A stretch of 64,000 nucleotides of DNA from Beroe forskalii (lineage: Eukaryota > Ctenophora > Nuda > Beroida > Beroidae). Position numbers and translations under genes: made by a program. Location of the stretch: assembly GCA_011033025.1 (NCBI GenBank), contig WFMF01000291.1:1-64000 (forward strand), read 5' to 3'. Below, piece after piece: positions 34,333 through 48,046 of the stretch. The stretch's first letter is position 1; each line of letters opens with the position of its first letter. Below the pieces are notes generated by a model that worked only from the letters and a program-made list of their open reading frames with translations, was not told the origin of the DNA and ran no database searches.

Positions 34333-35327
34333 GGCGTCCTATATAATCCTCATCGACCTGACCAGTTATGACACGACATACGCAGGTGGCTGGGTTTAGG
34401 ATGACTATATTATATTCGTTTGAAATTTAATAAGTCCGTGTAAAGTTTTAAAAATGTTTAATAATAAATCTGTTTGCTAAAATTACAAATTTCGACGTGA
34501 ACGGCTGTAAAATTAGAATTTACCCAGTGCTGAATATTCGAGCGATAGTTTGATTTGTGCTAGATTCGCCTTGATATCCCTATCCGAGTCACTTGACCCG
34601 ACTAGGTTAATTAGAGCCTTAATTAACGAGTTAATTGCATTGTACGAATTAATTATGGACATGGATAATGTGGGTTAGACAGATTAATCCAGGCTCTAGC
34701 CAATGACAAGAAACAATTCACGAATGACGAAAGCAAACGAATTTCAATTTAATTTCATGCCACAATAATTTTCCATGTGCGTACAACATTTTGCTGCTAC
34801 CAAAATTCCATTTGATGTTTTAGTTTTAGTTGGAACCTCGTTATATTATATTTTTGATAATGCTTATTGAAATTTTGTACTTCACACTTGAAACACATGT
34901 CTGCTATGGGACTTAATGCTCCGACAAGGCCATCATTTGAGTTGAAAACAATTGCTTCTCAGTAGTACCCATTTCATCAGATAATGTCAAAGCTTGGTCC
35001 ATTGTTATGCCGCAGAATTTGTCGCTATCCAGCACACAAACATCTGGCAACCACTCTTCAACCACTCTTCATACCCATTTTTTATACCTCTCTTTATATT
35101 CTCACCTTTACAGTTCACAAGTGCGTGGTTTCTTCTAGTTTGCACCCCCTTGTACGCTACTTTTTACTCTGAACCATTATCCCTTTGGCTCGTCACAATG
35201 TCACATACAATCGACCCTTTGGTCCCTGTCCCTTCCCAGTTCATGCCTCTTGGTAGACCCTCCTTCACAGATCATAAGTAGAACTGTGTACACCTACCCA
35301 CCATATCTGGGAGCCATGATAGATATA

Positions 35328-35398
35328 TGCGGCTCAGCGTTCACAATTCCGCACTTTAAACCTTGATAGTGACGTCACTCTCAACTGCATTGCACTTC
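35328..35398 (-). repeat. CRE-type TIR repeat
   Basis: It has TGCGGCTCAGCGTTCACAA, TTAAACCTTGATAGTGACG and the CRE core TGACGTCA followed by CTCTCAACTGC. Confidence 0.7.
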
Positions 35399-35519
35399 TA
35401 CCCGACCTCTGGCAAACTGTACACGACCACGGGTGTTCCCACTTTACGCACCGGTGGTTACATTATACTACTGAGCTATCATTGCCATCATGCACAAATG
35501 ATCTGAAAAATAGGGACTC

Positions 35520-35625
35520 CGCCGGCACGTGACTTCCGCGCGTAACCAATGGAAACCGCGCATCTTGTCACGTGGTAACGCGTGAGCCAATCAGAGCGTT
35601 TCCCCAAGTCACGTGATAAAGGGGA
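35520..35625. promoter_or_regulatory. CACGTG and CCAAT cluster, candidate promoter or enhancer
   Basis: Three CACGTG E-boxes (GGCACGTGACTTCCG, TGTCACGTGG, AGTCACGTGA) alternate with AACCAATGG and AGCCAATCAG in about 100 GC-rich bases. Such spacing is typical of USF/MITF-type plus NF-Y sites in animal promoters. CACGTGACTTCCG also contains an ETS-like GGAAG on the other strand. No open frame or splice site nearby lets me name a gene. Confidence 0.45.
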
Positions 35626-36171
35626 GCATTACACTTTGCCACTCTGGGTGCAGTAGCAACTCTGCAAGAAGAGCAATGACCTGTTCGGTACCCATTCATA
35701 TATCGGATATGTGGGTTGGGATTCGTTTGATAGAGGGCGTGTTGAGTGTTTCTATTTATTATTTCGTTAGTATGTACTTAATTGATACGGTTGAAGCGGT
35801 CCGGTGTATCCATATAATATCGTATCCTAATTCCTAAAGACGTTATTGAGTTAAAATGTTGACGCTCATCAATTAAAATAGGTTTGATCGCCGTCATCTT
35901 GACTTCTTTTCGTATGATGATCAACGTACTGAATTTCCGAGAATCTCGGAGATTTCAGGTCGATTTTCGGGGATTTTCTAAATCGGGTGCTTACCACACG
36001 GGCTACTACAGGTGCATGTTACTTCCAGTTCTTTGCAGGCGTGTGCCCCATTTCCCATTAGCCTCGATACACACACTCACACCTCGGACAAACAAACACC
36101 CTCACAACTATAAACACAAACATTGACAAAAGCTCGCCCTGACTCCCTCCACACACCATCTCTCAAGCGTA

Positions 36172-36237
36172 ACAGGCGGTTTGGCGTCATCAGTTCACCA
36201 CCTAAATGCTTTATAATGAAGTCACTCCCTATCGCAT
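36172..36237 (-). repeat. CRE-type TIR repeat
   Basis: It has AGGCGGTTTGGCGTCATCAG, CACCACCTAAATGC and TTTATAATGAAGTCACTCC. The CRE half is changed to GAAGTCA. Confidence 0.7.
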
Positions 36238-37339
36238 AATGTCTGTGTCGTGACCTGTGTTGTTGCTTGGCACCGCTTGGGCCTTGGGGGTAGTAGTGCG
36301 TGGCACCCTTCCATCCCGTCCCCGATCCTTTACCAGTTTTTAGTTTGTATACGTGTTTGACGAAGGTTTGAATTTGAGGATCTGATCAACTTGGAGTGTA
36401 TTTTTGTTGATCCGATCGACAAAACCTAACTATTTGATCAATTTGCTTTGAGGATTTGCTCAAATTACTTATTTCCTTGGAGGTTTGCTCCAGTATCCAG
36501 ATTTTACCCGACATTTGTGTTGATTCCCAAATTTGCATTGTCAACATTTCAGTACCTTGTTATTTCTGGATCCTAATTAAAGTACGTTGGGTCATTATTT
36601 CTTTACTGCCAGCAATTTTTAAATCGCTTTAGCGACATCCTTGTTACACTATTAAAGCCAAATCTGAACACAAATATTAAACAAAGTTGCCGGTCTTGTC
36701 TCTGACTTTTGAGAAGAAAGCTGGAAATGCATATTTTCGGGAAATGTTCAATCTTCCGTGAGAAAAACCAGGATTTTCACATGTTTCCCTCGCCTAGGTT
36801 GTAATTCTTTTTGCAGACTTTCTTTTTATTTTTTGTTTCATAACCGGCTGGCTTGCTTGTCATGCTAAATTGTGGTTGTGCGTTACATGATGATTTTCCA
36901 GTTAAATAGATAAATTATTGTTAGATAAGTAACAGATCTTGTCAATGACATGAGCCCTTGGTTGCATGTCATCATTTTTCTTTAATGAGGGCGTGTTTGC
37001 CAATTTCTTTCGAGAAGACGATATTGAACGATCTGATGAGATTTTTGCTTTTTTTCGAGCTTGTATCATGTTGAAATTGTCATTATCATCTCTGCCATAT
37101 TTCTGATTGCATGTTTTATGGCAATGATTATCTCACTTGATGTATCAATAAATATAGGTTAATCTCAAAAACCGTGACAAATACATCAAAATCTCATCGC
37201 CATATTGCGCTATGTGCTTGTTACTCCTTTATCTGTCCCCTAAAACCATATAACAGCATTTTATTTTTAGAAATTATTTCTACTCATCACAACCACTCAT
37301 CACTGTTCTCTCCCCCTGCCAGGAGATCAATTAAGGAGT

Positions 37340-37645
37340 GATTAACCAATCAACAGGCTGCAATTATTGACTATTCAACCGTTTCGATTGGCCATTTTCG
37401 ATCATTTCAGCGTGTTGATTGATTTTCTCTCCATGACAATACCTTAGCGACACACAAACTACCTAAGATAAGGCATATTATAAAGGGGACGAGCCTGTAG
37501 TACTGAAAACATATGGTACTGACAGTTCCCTTGTTACCAGTCCAGTGCTCGCCCCTGATTGGCTGGTGTTGCTCTCACGTGATTGGTGTGTTGGGGTAAT
37601 CCTGCGTTCTCATTGGTCAGGGCATGCCACGTGACTGCAGCACTC
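37340..37645. promoter_or_regulatory. CCAAT boxes with two CACGTG sites, candidate regulatory region
   Basis: It contains AACCAATCAAC, CGATTGGCC, TGATTGGCTGG, TCACGTGATTGGTG, CATTGGTCAGG and CCACGTGACTGCAG. This resembles the cluster at 35,520 in motif content, so the two may share ancestry or function. No transcript start could be inferred. Confidence 0.4.
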
Positions 37646-39516
37646 CCCTAACGTGAATTTCATTAATTACGGCTACGTAACAATGGGGGTGTTAATCTTT
37701 ATGTGTGTTTTCACCTTTTGCCCCATGTTTTAACTTATATTCTCACGATTTGACGTGGTAAGTTCACTTGAATTGAATATTATGTTGGCTCTAGACTCAG
37801 CACAACAGCACGATATTCACGTTTTCTTTTATAATTGTAATATTCTGACTGAAATTCAGAAACTCCCACTTTCGTGACGTTTTATACTTTTGTTTTATTT
37901 CTTGATTATTTTTCCGAGAAAGTTTAAAGAACTAAAATTTTAAAGGCTGATTTTCATGAAAGCATCATAATAATATGCTGATTTCTGAGTAATTCACAGA
38001 TCGTGCAAGGTAGTGACTTCTCAAATGTCGGATAGAATTGAGAAAACGTTTAAACTTTTGTTTCTTGATGACGTTTCATGTGTCTATACCAGTCATTGCA
38101 CACCTTGGATGGTAGGCGGTTATATTTATGCTATTTTCATGCTTTGAAGCGGTAATTTCTGACATGGAAACGCCTTTATGCAGCACCCAGCAGATATATC
38201 TCCTGTGATTGTAACAGTTTAAACTTTCTGATTCATTTCGTTTATATCGTTAATTGTATCTTTATTATCGTCATAAAAGAGTTAAAATCCGGATAATAAA
38301 TCTGGAGGGTTTGATCTTTTGTAGTTGGTGGCCGTTTAAAGCAACAAGGCAAACGATTGATTGGCAAAAGATTTATGTCGGGTTTCGACTTTCCTCTCTC
38401 TCCCTCTCTCCATGGCCTTTAAATTATCAGCTGAGATGTTAACCTCTGTTCTTGCGCCACAGCTCAGTTTAGATCTCATTTTAATTCTTATTCAGACTCC
38501 ACCTAAATTAGAGCACACTTCCTCCTGCCACACATGAACTTGTAGAGAAAGATCTCACTCTTTTCAAACTGCACTTGCTGAAGACGGCTGAGTTAGTCTA
38601 TGATTTAGAACACGCAGAAGTCTGACGAAGGACGCTGTGATCCCCCTTTATTTCAGACCTTGACGAGATAATTGACGAATTTCGTGCAATTAGACACAGC
38701 CGCTGCACTATAGTGCTACGCCAATCTCAGAATATATCATGTTCTAGGCAGAGAAAATTCTGTGCATTCTGTGTCCTCTAAATATCATTCGAATTCCGTG
38801 GGCGTTTTCAATCATTTTACAGCACATGGCGCCGTGACTTACAGCTCACTAATTGGGTATATGTACAAAATATAAAACATAATTTGGTCGTTGTTATTAC
38901 GTATAATTATTACGGTTCTGTAATTATATGCAATCATAATTTGAACGTTCTCTTGAAAAATAACATTAAAATGTACAGCGAAACTCTTTGCCGACTTAAA
39001 TACACGTATTTATTCATTTGTGTCTGATGGGTCTGAACCTTGGCTCTCCCGTGTCTATATTAGCCCCTCTCAAGACAATTAGATGTGGCAGGATTTATGT
39101 TGGTAATCTGACCTCATCAACTATCTTCTTTAACACATGATAATGACATCAAAGAGCATGCATAATTCGCGCGCATACTGCAGATGGACCGTGATTTGTG
39201 TTGCTGACCAGCCATCGTGCGCCCTAATTCACAATATAATTATTCAAGTATCTATTTAATATATTACAGATTTTAAAATATCGATTATATGTCTCGGTCA
39301 TCTGTTTGAGTGCTCTATAGTATCTCTCGAGTTGCGATGTGTGCAGATGTTGCATTGTTTCGTTGCTGAACATAAGTAGATGATGAAAATGTATTTTAGT
39401 ATTTTGCTTCGGCTGTTGAACGCGATGTTTAGTTCAAGGTTATAGTATTTCATCAAACCGAATTTAAGTTACTTTTGGCTCTGCGTTGCTGACTACAAAT
39501 CGAAGAGTTCGCTTTG

Positions 39517-39748
39517 TTTTCTGAATTTCGGTTAAACTACCAGTAGGTACAGTCAACGTAGTCTCAACTTTGTGGCTCATTTGGGGAGGAAAGGACAGAA
39601 CATAGGGTGGCATAAGAGCCACAAGGAAAGAAAACAATAATCTGTGTTTTCTGAATTTCGGTTAAACTACCAGTAGGTACAGTCAACGTAGTCTCAACTT
39701 TGTAAGTTTTGGCATAAGAGCCACAAGGAAAGAAAACAATAATCTGTG
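39517..39748 (+). repeat. Tandem duplication, 130-bp unit
   Basis: Copy one 39517-39646 and copy two 39647-39748 both start TTTTCTGAATTTCGGTTAAA and end GAAAACAATAATCTGTG. Copy two lacks about 35 internal bases. They are otherwise almost identical, so the duplication is recent. Confidence 0.93.
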
Positions 39749-40731
39749 CCAATATAAATGGTCTTCAATAATTTGTTTTATCAGTTTTTAAGCGCAGTCC
39801 CTCAGCTTTTTTCGTGCTTGTTTGTTGAATTTTGTGGGCAGGATGTCCTCTGTCTGTCACTTAGCCGCAAATTAACGATTGCTCGTTCATTATCCGACCT
39901 TTATAATCCAGTACTTTGATCTATGAATTGAAATTATGACACACATCAAATACCAATTTAAAAGGAGTCTCGTCTGGTATTTATCAGTTCCCATCATCTG
40001 CTTCAGTCCTTACTTTTAATAAAACCACTTCCCTGGAAAATGTTTTTAATTGTATAATTCTAAGAAGACGCCTCCTTATATCTCCCAGGACTTTCCCGCG
40101 CCTGTCACCTGTGTAAAACCCTATTTTGAATGTATCAAAACATCCCTTTGTAAAATTGTTAAGGACAGACTGTTTTAAATATATGCCAGCTATTTTATCT
40201 TTTTTGAGAGGGAGTCGCGGGCGGCATTTCTATGTGTTTGATAATTAACGGCTTCAGTAAACACAAGAATAACCTTTGTAGGCCGGACTCGATACTAGGA
40301 TACCTGTTAGGTTTTTGAACGCGTGCTAAATGGCCCGGCATTTCCCGGTATTTAGTCGGATGCCTCTAGGTATCCAACTAGTAGTAGTAGTATCTCAGTT
40401 AAATATTTTTAGGATTTCTTTGTAAGTTTGTGCCTATGACACCTTAAAAACGGGATACTATCGCTAAGCTGTGAACGAAGCCTGTTTAATGAATAGGCCT
40501 CTTTTTCAGACTTGCGAAATTTTCACTGTTTATGATTACGACAGCAAAAACGCTCGATTTTGGGCTAAAAACCCATTTGCTGACTCCATAATTGACATAT
40601 TGGCCTCCTTTCTTATTTTCTAATTGTGAATCTGGTCGAAAGTAAAGCCCGCTGCAACAGGTACTATTTTACCACAGTCTAGAACTGCTGTATTCTGCAG
40701 ACTCTACTCTGTGAACTGTTAATTGACAGAG

Positions 40732-40795
40732 GACGTGATGTCATTATCAGGGTTTAGAATAGTCAGTTGATGACGCTGAACTGCCTATTTTCTCT
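40732..40795 (+). repeat. CRE-type TIR repeat
   Basis: It has GACGTGATGTCATTATCAGG, TTTAGAATAGTCAGTTGATG and CGCTGAACTGCCTATTTTC. This is close to consensus except for the core TGATGTCA. Confidence 0.75.
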
Positions 40796-40925
40796 GATAA
40801 TCACCGCGTCTTAATAAGTAGAGTTGATGAGTTATAACGTTGGGTCTTACTAAGTCAGTCGAATTTCTTCATTTCCATCCGTTCACCCTCCAAGTTCCAC
40901 CTTACTTTCGTTCCAGCGGTGAGCG

Positions 40926-40985
40926 GTACTACCAAGTCCTGTACTACCAAGTCCGGTAGTACCAAGTCCGGTAGTACCAAGTCCG
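40926..40985 (+). repeat. Minisatellite, 15-bp unit, four copies
   Basis: The units are GTACTACCAAGTCCT, GTACTACCAAGTCCG and two of GTAGTACCAAGTCCG, directly joined. Confidence 0.92.
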
Positions 40986-41760
40986 TCTCGCCGTGTTCTA
41001 AATAAAGTTGTAGTATATTCTATTCAGTTTCTGGTTAAAGTAAGCTATTATCATAAAGTGCCTTGCTGGACATGTGTAGTATTATTTACATTGTCTTGAA
41101 TCTGAGGTAATTTTCAATTAATTCTGCCTCGTTTTCTGTTTTGATATAATATTGAAATTTTGTTCTACCATCTGTGGATTTATGTATGCCATTTAACTTC
41201 GCCGCCGCTGTTATTTCGTACATTTATCTGGTTTTGAGCGCGCGGCACCCGCTTTTAGTGCAAAGGAAAGGGACAAATGGGTATGGTTACATAAACAGCT
41301 CTTCCATTCAATATAATTAGCTACTAATTTAATTCGTGGAAAGCCTCGGGAAATACTGCAGAACAGCTGTTTTCATGCCTTCAAAGGTGGAGCGATACCA
41401 CTTATCTCTATGGAGCGCGAACAAATAAATGGCAAGTCAAAGTGACTTCATCTTCAGTACTCGAAGGGATGGAAAGATAGAGGTTGGGAGACCATTGTAT
41501 TCCCTTGCAACCTATTTTTCGGATAGTACAATAAGTTTTCTGAAAGGGAACCGTTTTCTTTCTTCTCCAAGACAACTCGGTTGATCACATTGTTCGGTGC
41601 CATTTACCAGCTGTGAAGTGCCATGGCGTTGGACAAAGGGTTTGTTGCTTTCCGCCAGGCATGGGTACTTATAGGAATGTTCCATATAGAATATGATATG
41701 CACGCAATGACGTCATTTACATTATGCTCGGGGTATAAAAACCACTAACAGTCGTATGGT

Positions 41761-41825
41761 GTGACGTCACTATCACAGTTTAGAATTGTGAGTTTCTGAC
41801 ATCACTGGGAGCTATATTGGTGTAC
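41761..41825 (+). repeat. CRE-type TIR repeat
   Basis: It has GTGACGTCACTATCACAG, TTTAGAATTGTGAGTTTCTG and ACATCACTGGGAGC. The core is intact and the right end is worn. Confidence 0.7.
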
Positions 41826-41951
41826 CTGCGTCACGCTATACTGAGTAGACGGGTGAACAATAACAGTGTTCTATTGGATTAGGTAGGTTGTTACAGTTCA
41901 ACTGTTCGTGTGACTTGTGTTTGTTTCTTTCTCTCTCACACGAAATATATA

Positions 41952-42028
41952 GTAGGTGGTGTAACGTTATCAATACACAATTCTAAACTCTGATAATGAT
42001 GTCACTCTCAACCACCGATTTAAACACG
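41952..42028 (-). repeat. CRE-type TIR repeat with both ends
   Basis: GTAGGTGGTGTAACGTTATCA faces TCTCAACCACCGATTTAAAC. The inside has AATTCTAAACTCTGATAATG and ATGATGTCACTC. It lies about 130 bp from the copy at 41,761, in the opposite orientation. Confidence 0.72.
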
Positions 42029-42481
42029 AGTGTGATATATTCTCTGTCTCCCTTTCCCTCTTTTGTCGGTGGTTTCTATTTCTATGAAGTATGATATAAC
42101 TTCGTGATTGTACTAATATATTAAGTACTGTTCCAACTGTTCCACGCTCTAACTTAGTTATTTTGGTGATTTGCTCGCCCCCTCCTCTTCTCGAAACGCT
42201 CGAATGACAAAATGGATAAATTTTGACAAAGTGGGTAAATTCGTTTTCACGTTATGCTTCACTTACTTTTATAAAGTATTTGACTGATCGGTGAGTCAAA
42301 ACAAAAGGAGTGTTCACGGAAATTTCAATTGTTGAGATTGAGGTGTCCTAGTACCATTTTTCAAATTATCAAATTGCCCATCTCTCGCTTTATCGTGTAA
42401 CAGCTGTTGCTAAATGTGGTTATTTTTAGTCCCATCATCACCACGAGATCATAAGGTGCGGATGTTCCTATATTTGCGAAT

Positions 42482-42550
42482 GAGATGACGTCATTATCAT
42501 AGCTTAAAGTATCCAACTGATGACGCTGGAGTGTCTATTTCTGTGCGATG
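42482..42550 (+). repeat. CRE-type TIR repeat
   Basis: It has GAGATGACGTCATTATCATAG, CCAACTGATGACGCTGGAG and TGTCTATTTCTGTGCG. The core is intact and near consensus. Confidence 0.78.
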
Positions 42551-45500
42551 TTGGTGATCGTCATCCTCGAATTTTCCGCCATTTCTTTTCACAGTTGGCT
42601 ACTCAGTAAAAGCTTTGCATGTAAATAGCTGCTGCTGAGTTACCCGAGCAAAATCTTACATTTTCACGGTATTTGTGCTGTAGCATTTAATATTTCTACG
42701 ACTTCGTCCCCTGGCGCGAATGCTTGATTTTGTTACCCGTGGCACAGTAGCGACTAAACATAATGAATGCTTCCTGAAGTCGAATATATCTAAATTTAAC
42801 ATCGTTGTTGATAACTATAACACCTACATATAATATTATCACGGGGAACTTTATCATTCGTCAGACAGGAATCCATAGTAAGAGCCTTTCAAGGGATCCT
42901 TAGCGAAAATCAAAACTCCCGGTTCTCCGAGCGAGTAATCAATTACGAAGACTTTTAACTTTTAAGTTACTACCTTTATATTTTTGTCACATTGTTCGTT
43001 AGATTTTTGCCGGCTTTGAAAATAATTTAATCTCCTTATTGACTGTAATTTTGAAGCATGATTAAGGCAAGCTTTAAAATTGCCTTAATCTCTCGCGTGG
43101 GAAGTGTTATTATGAATTATTCTTCACCATTTCTTCTGCTTTCTGCATGTGACGCACTCCGTACAACTTTAAACTCTCAAAACACAACTTCAAGATTCAG
43201 GAAGTGTTTTTACCGGTATATTATTGCTTGCACACTTCACCACTTATTCACTCTCTTTCATCCTCCTCCTCCTACATTGTTCTAGAATATCAAGCTGTGT
43301 GCACAGTGTGTGCAGAGAGCCATATCATTTTAACACTTTGCACTAACCAAACGAAGTGTGTTATGTGTATGTTTAACAGCCAGTTGTTGATGTCACTTCT
43401 CGCACTCTGACGTCACTTTGGACACACACGACTAGAGATTTTGTATTGTTGTTGTCTGTCTACTTTGCAGGACACGCTTGCCATGATTGTGTTAATCACA
43501 CTTTACTTATCACAACAGCATTAATTTTCGGAGGAAACGGTTTTTGAATTCTGTTTAAATTCGGCCTGGTTATTCACCAAACGACTGAAAATGATTTTTT
43601 GGAGTAAAACTTCTTTTTGCCGTCACTTCCTTTGAAAATATTCGTTTTAAAACTTTTTGCCATCACTTCCTTTTCCTATCGTTATTACCAAGGTTTTCAT
43701 CGATACCTAAAGCTCTAAAGTGTGATATCATTTCCACATTTAGACCACCTGCTTCTAACCAATTCTTACTGCTTTGGTATATCATTTGCTTCAAACTATA
43801 CGAAATTACTGCTTCGGTGCATGTGCTTATTCTATCTTCTTTGTACCTAAAGGATCACCTGAATCTCATCTTATACTCTCTACAGTAAGAGATATTCAAA
43901 TGAGCCTGGATTTCTCATTTGGGTTGCTTTAGATGTAACTACGATCTGTAACAACCAACCATTGTTTAGCAGCTCCACCTTAACTGTTCTACGTTAACCT
44001 TCTACCTTAACTGTACTAGGTGGTTATTTATGTGTAGTTAAATGGTGCTAACGGAATTTCAGATACCACTTCACATCATGCCATGTGACTCATGATGTGA
44101 CTATCAAAGAAGGTATTTGGCCTTTGACTCCTATATAACATAACCTCGCAGAGACCTGATACATACCTACATACCTAAGAACTATAACCCTGAATTCTAT
44201 TCTGAGAGATCCAAATTCCAAAGAGCAGCACGAATATTGCAGTAAGAATTGTCTAGGAGCAGCTATTTTAGGATTTCCCTTAGGACACACACTCCTACAC
44301 CTGAACCCATGTTGGTCCTAGCACATCTCTGAAGTGTGATCTAAGGCCGTGTAACTCTCTGACGTTTGGCCTCTCCTGGTACGGAGCACAATAGATCGTC
44401 TTCGTATTATTTAGAAGCGGTGCCTGACACACACGGAATGTTTTATTTCACAATATCTTGGCAAATTATTTCGTTTTAAATGAACCTGGGGGCCGCCGCC
44501 AGACGTACGTTCAAACGAGGAATCCTAAAAATTTTCGTAAGATTTCGAATAATAATTCATAAGCTCCTCAAATATTATGTATCATTGTCTTCACGTTGTT
44601 CTTCGTTTTGAGATCATCATTAAATTTATATATTTTACTGTTCATGTCCAGGCACAAATTTAAATTTAATAGACTTAAATCCTGTTTTAAACTTATTCAT
44701 ACCACACAAGATAAAACATTATTAACCCGTGTTAATTCGAGCGAGATTTAAGTTTGCATAAAATATGATGAATAAATGAACTCTCGTTTTACACCAATTT
44801 TAAAATTTCCGCCCTCCGTCTAGATCTAAAATGTTCGATAAAACTGTTCACCATGGTTTGGGAGCAGAGATTATGCTTGTAAAGAATAATATTCCATGAA
44901 TACGGAGGAATTGTTCGCTGAATCTGGTCCCAAAATTCAAACGATCTTTATTCTTGGCAGTCAATAACGTATTGTGAAGATAACGAAAGTTTTGATATTC
45001 CTTAAACCCGCCAAACCGCATACGTATATCTTAACTTCACCACACAGTATGCATTTCGATCAAAATATATTAAAATGCATTTCATTCAACGTCTCTTGTA
45101 TAATGTTATGAAAATATATCGGACTATAATGACCTTTAAAAAGCGCTGCGCGTGCCACATATGTCTCATCTCCCTTTTTTAAACACATCTCTCTGATATA
45201 AAAGACCCCTCTTCTCTTTATCTCCTCTCTGATTTCTCTTCTCTCTTCATCCTCTATGATTTGTGTGAGCAACTCCTACACAAACCCGTCCTCCTCCCCT
45301 TCTCTCTGCCGATGATGTAGTACATGTTTAACACATGGCTGAGGATGAATCGGTTATTGATACTATTAATTCCAATGCTTGATATATCACTGACTAGTAG
45401 TAAGTTATAGAATATAAATTGTTATATCAATCGACCGCACACAGCCTTGATCTGATGAATAGGTGCAAAGCTGCTGTATTATTCAGCACATTGTCTGTAC

Positions 45501-47963
45501 TATATGTGCCACTATGTACGCGTCTCACTAGAGCCTAGCACTGTGTAGGTCCTCACAGAATGTGCCGTCATTGAGCTGATATCCGCCCTTCTTGTTTGAC
45601 TCTCGCTGATTGCAGTTGTAGGGCCGTTCTGCTCTGGCGCCTTCAGTTCTGGTCATGTGACTGTGCAGAATCCTTCTACTCGTCTACCATTTTCCTGGAT
45701 TGTGTCATTTTGAGATTTATTTGTTGTGATTTTGTTCAATTGGGATTGATCATACCTTGATGATTATGTAATTCTTATCTTGAAATTTGAATGGTGTAAT
45801 GATATTCATATTAATGATATTCCAGATTTTTCAAGATCTCAGTTTTAAGAACTTCTTTTTTGCTGCTTCTCCGATACTTTAGGTTCACTTTTGAGTTTTG
45901 TCGAAAGCATTAATAATCGTCCATGTACAAATTGTTGCAATAAACTGTATCTAAAATATTAACGAAGTTTCGAACTCTGTCTACTTCTACGTATTCACTT
46001 TGTATGACATCCCCTTATAGCCAGTTACTACATACAGTAGTTGCAAAGTATTCGAAGCCTGGAGGAACATAGGAACAAATGAGCGGCAACATATAATTCC
46101 AATGTTCTCTTTCTTATAGACACCAGACATCCAGTGGCTTTCTACGTCAATTCTTGTGTCTACCCAAACTTTTGAAAATGTGTATTGTGGAGACCTTTTT
46201 GGGATATCTGTGATTTTTCAAAGCTAATATTGATATCACGCAGACAGAGAGATAAGCTTTAATAATAAAAGCAATTCATTTTCCGCTCAAAATTCAAATA
46301 TAATGTTCTGTATTATCACCTAGGAGGAATTGATTAACAAATTGACCCAATCCCCCGAATGAACCAAGTTATAATGGGGTGTTCTGTACTTGTTACCAAG
46401 CTATATAACTGCAGAATAATAAAGTCCATTATATATTTGCATGTTAAGTTACTATATTATATTCCCCTCCTGACATAGTTATATCCCACGAATAGACGGA
46501 TTCTCCCATCTTTTCAGCACTTAAACCTATGATAATTACGTCACTACTACTCGCCTATTACCTCCTCACAGTCCATGTCTCACATATATTTATATATATT
46601 TAGTGGTATATACCCCTGAATTATGTGAGTCTGCTGGAACTTGTTAAGGGGAGACGTTAGGTATGTTTCTCCCCTCCCCCTCCAAGACAAATGTTAATTT
46701 ATTTCACTGAACTCGCTGCAGCTATAGTGAATTATTTTAACTGCATTTATTTGTTGATTAATATTGATATCTCTGTCCCACGTGGAACTTCTTGATTTAA
46801 GTCGGTATAAATCCTTGATTTTAAATCGGCCTATCAAATAATCAATTATTTTCTATTTCCCGCTATAAGTTCCATCGAAAACTATTCTCAAAATTAAAGT
46901 TCATAAAATCATGTTTTCCGTTGCTACAGTTGCAAATTTATAAACTTTTGCACGAACAACTTTGCATTTATATGATTTATGAGACGCATCACACATTATA
47001 AATGCACTATTGTTTGCAAGACATGACTTGTAAGATTTTTAAGGATCTATTGTCAGAATCTACGTTCTAGTTGGACAACTGCCATGATCTGACTTTCGTA
47101 ACATATTTCACAGCGTGATCTTTTTTTTTTGTTTGCAGACAGGTGGAACTTAACATTAGTACAATGATCTGACCTCTGACCAGAGCAGTAGTTCTTGAAT
47201 TTAATTTAAAATGTCCCCAAACAATTGACCATGTTATGTATAAGATATCGTGAGTTTCTCAGACTTGTGAATTGACACAGCTGCTGGAGGAGGTTGTTAT
47301 ATTGTTTTTCTGCAACATAGAGAGGGTCGTTCAGAATAGAATTGTCATGGTCCGTACTTCTAGTCATTGTCAATTAGCAGCTTAATAACAAATAAAAGTT
47401 ACACATAGCTATGGTTTATTCTTCGCATTAACTCTATTTAAAATTACTGTAATAATATTCCAGTGATACTTAAAATATGTGATTCCGTTTGATGCACTCA
47501 GGAGCAGCAATATAGAAAATAGCTATGATACCTCGCCTGACTGCCGCTGAAATGCAGCTAGTCATTGTTAACTGCAAACAAATGTCTCCCCTCACTCGAT
47601 CAGACGCACATTGTATCTTAATCGGTCGGAGAAGGCACTTGGTATCAGGGCATACATCATTAGCCATGAGTCTTAGCAAACTGCAGTTCCACAAGACGAA
47701 CCCAATCGTTTCGCTCGATTTTGTACCTGCGCTTACCCCCTCCGACATTTATATTATGTTTGGTTCAGTCTTTAGAAATATTATTAAATGTAAAACGTAA
47801 ATAATATGTATACGTGCCCGAAAAATCACAATCATTGAGCTCAAGACACAACTTGTCAACTTTCGCAACAGCTTTAGATGACTGTCTTGTTTTGATCAGG
47901 GATATGTTATTTTTATCTCCTGCATACCGCGCATTACAGGAGCACTGCAATAGATCTTTTGAT

Positions 47964-48046
47964 CTTGTCTCCCTGATATCCCTCTCCTTGTCTCCCTGAT
48001 ATCCCTCTCCTTGTCTCCTTGATATACCTCTCCTTGTCTCCTTGAT
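47964..48046 (+). repeat. Minisatellite, 23-bp unit, about 3.6 copies
   Basis: The unit starts CTTGTCTCCCTGATATCCC. Starts are at 47964, 47987, 48010 and 48033. It is followed to about 48,270 by loosely repeated GAGACTTGTGACTC words on a 40-50 bp rhythm. Confidence 0.9.

Larger units (their letters stand above)
33900..35515. other. Intergenic with short direct repeats
   Basis: Near 33,905-34,065 a diverged unit like GGTTTCTAGAATAGGATTTCC recurs about four times. Two CRE-type copies are listed. The 95-codon frame at 35.0 kb has no family signal. Confidence 0.5.
35626..39516. other. Intergenic, AT-rich
   Basis: No gene was seen. It holds the CRE-type copy at 36,172, a worn one at about 39,110-39,175 (CATGATAATGACATCA) and a second CCAAT/E-box cluster at 37,340-37,645. 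The rest is unremarkable. Confidence 0.5.

Noticed and set aside
37075..38075. Isolated TGTCATTATCATC and TGATGACGTTTCATG words as CRE-type repeats
   Set aside because: Single motifs without the GGCGGTT ends or the second half, so they are too weak to count as copies.
47470..47800. Overlapping 91- and 92-codon frames on both strands
   Set aside because: No family resemblance, no splice partner and no clear start context. I could not support either as a gene.
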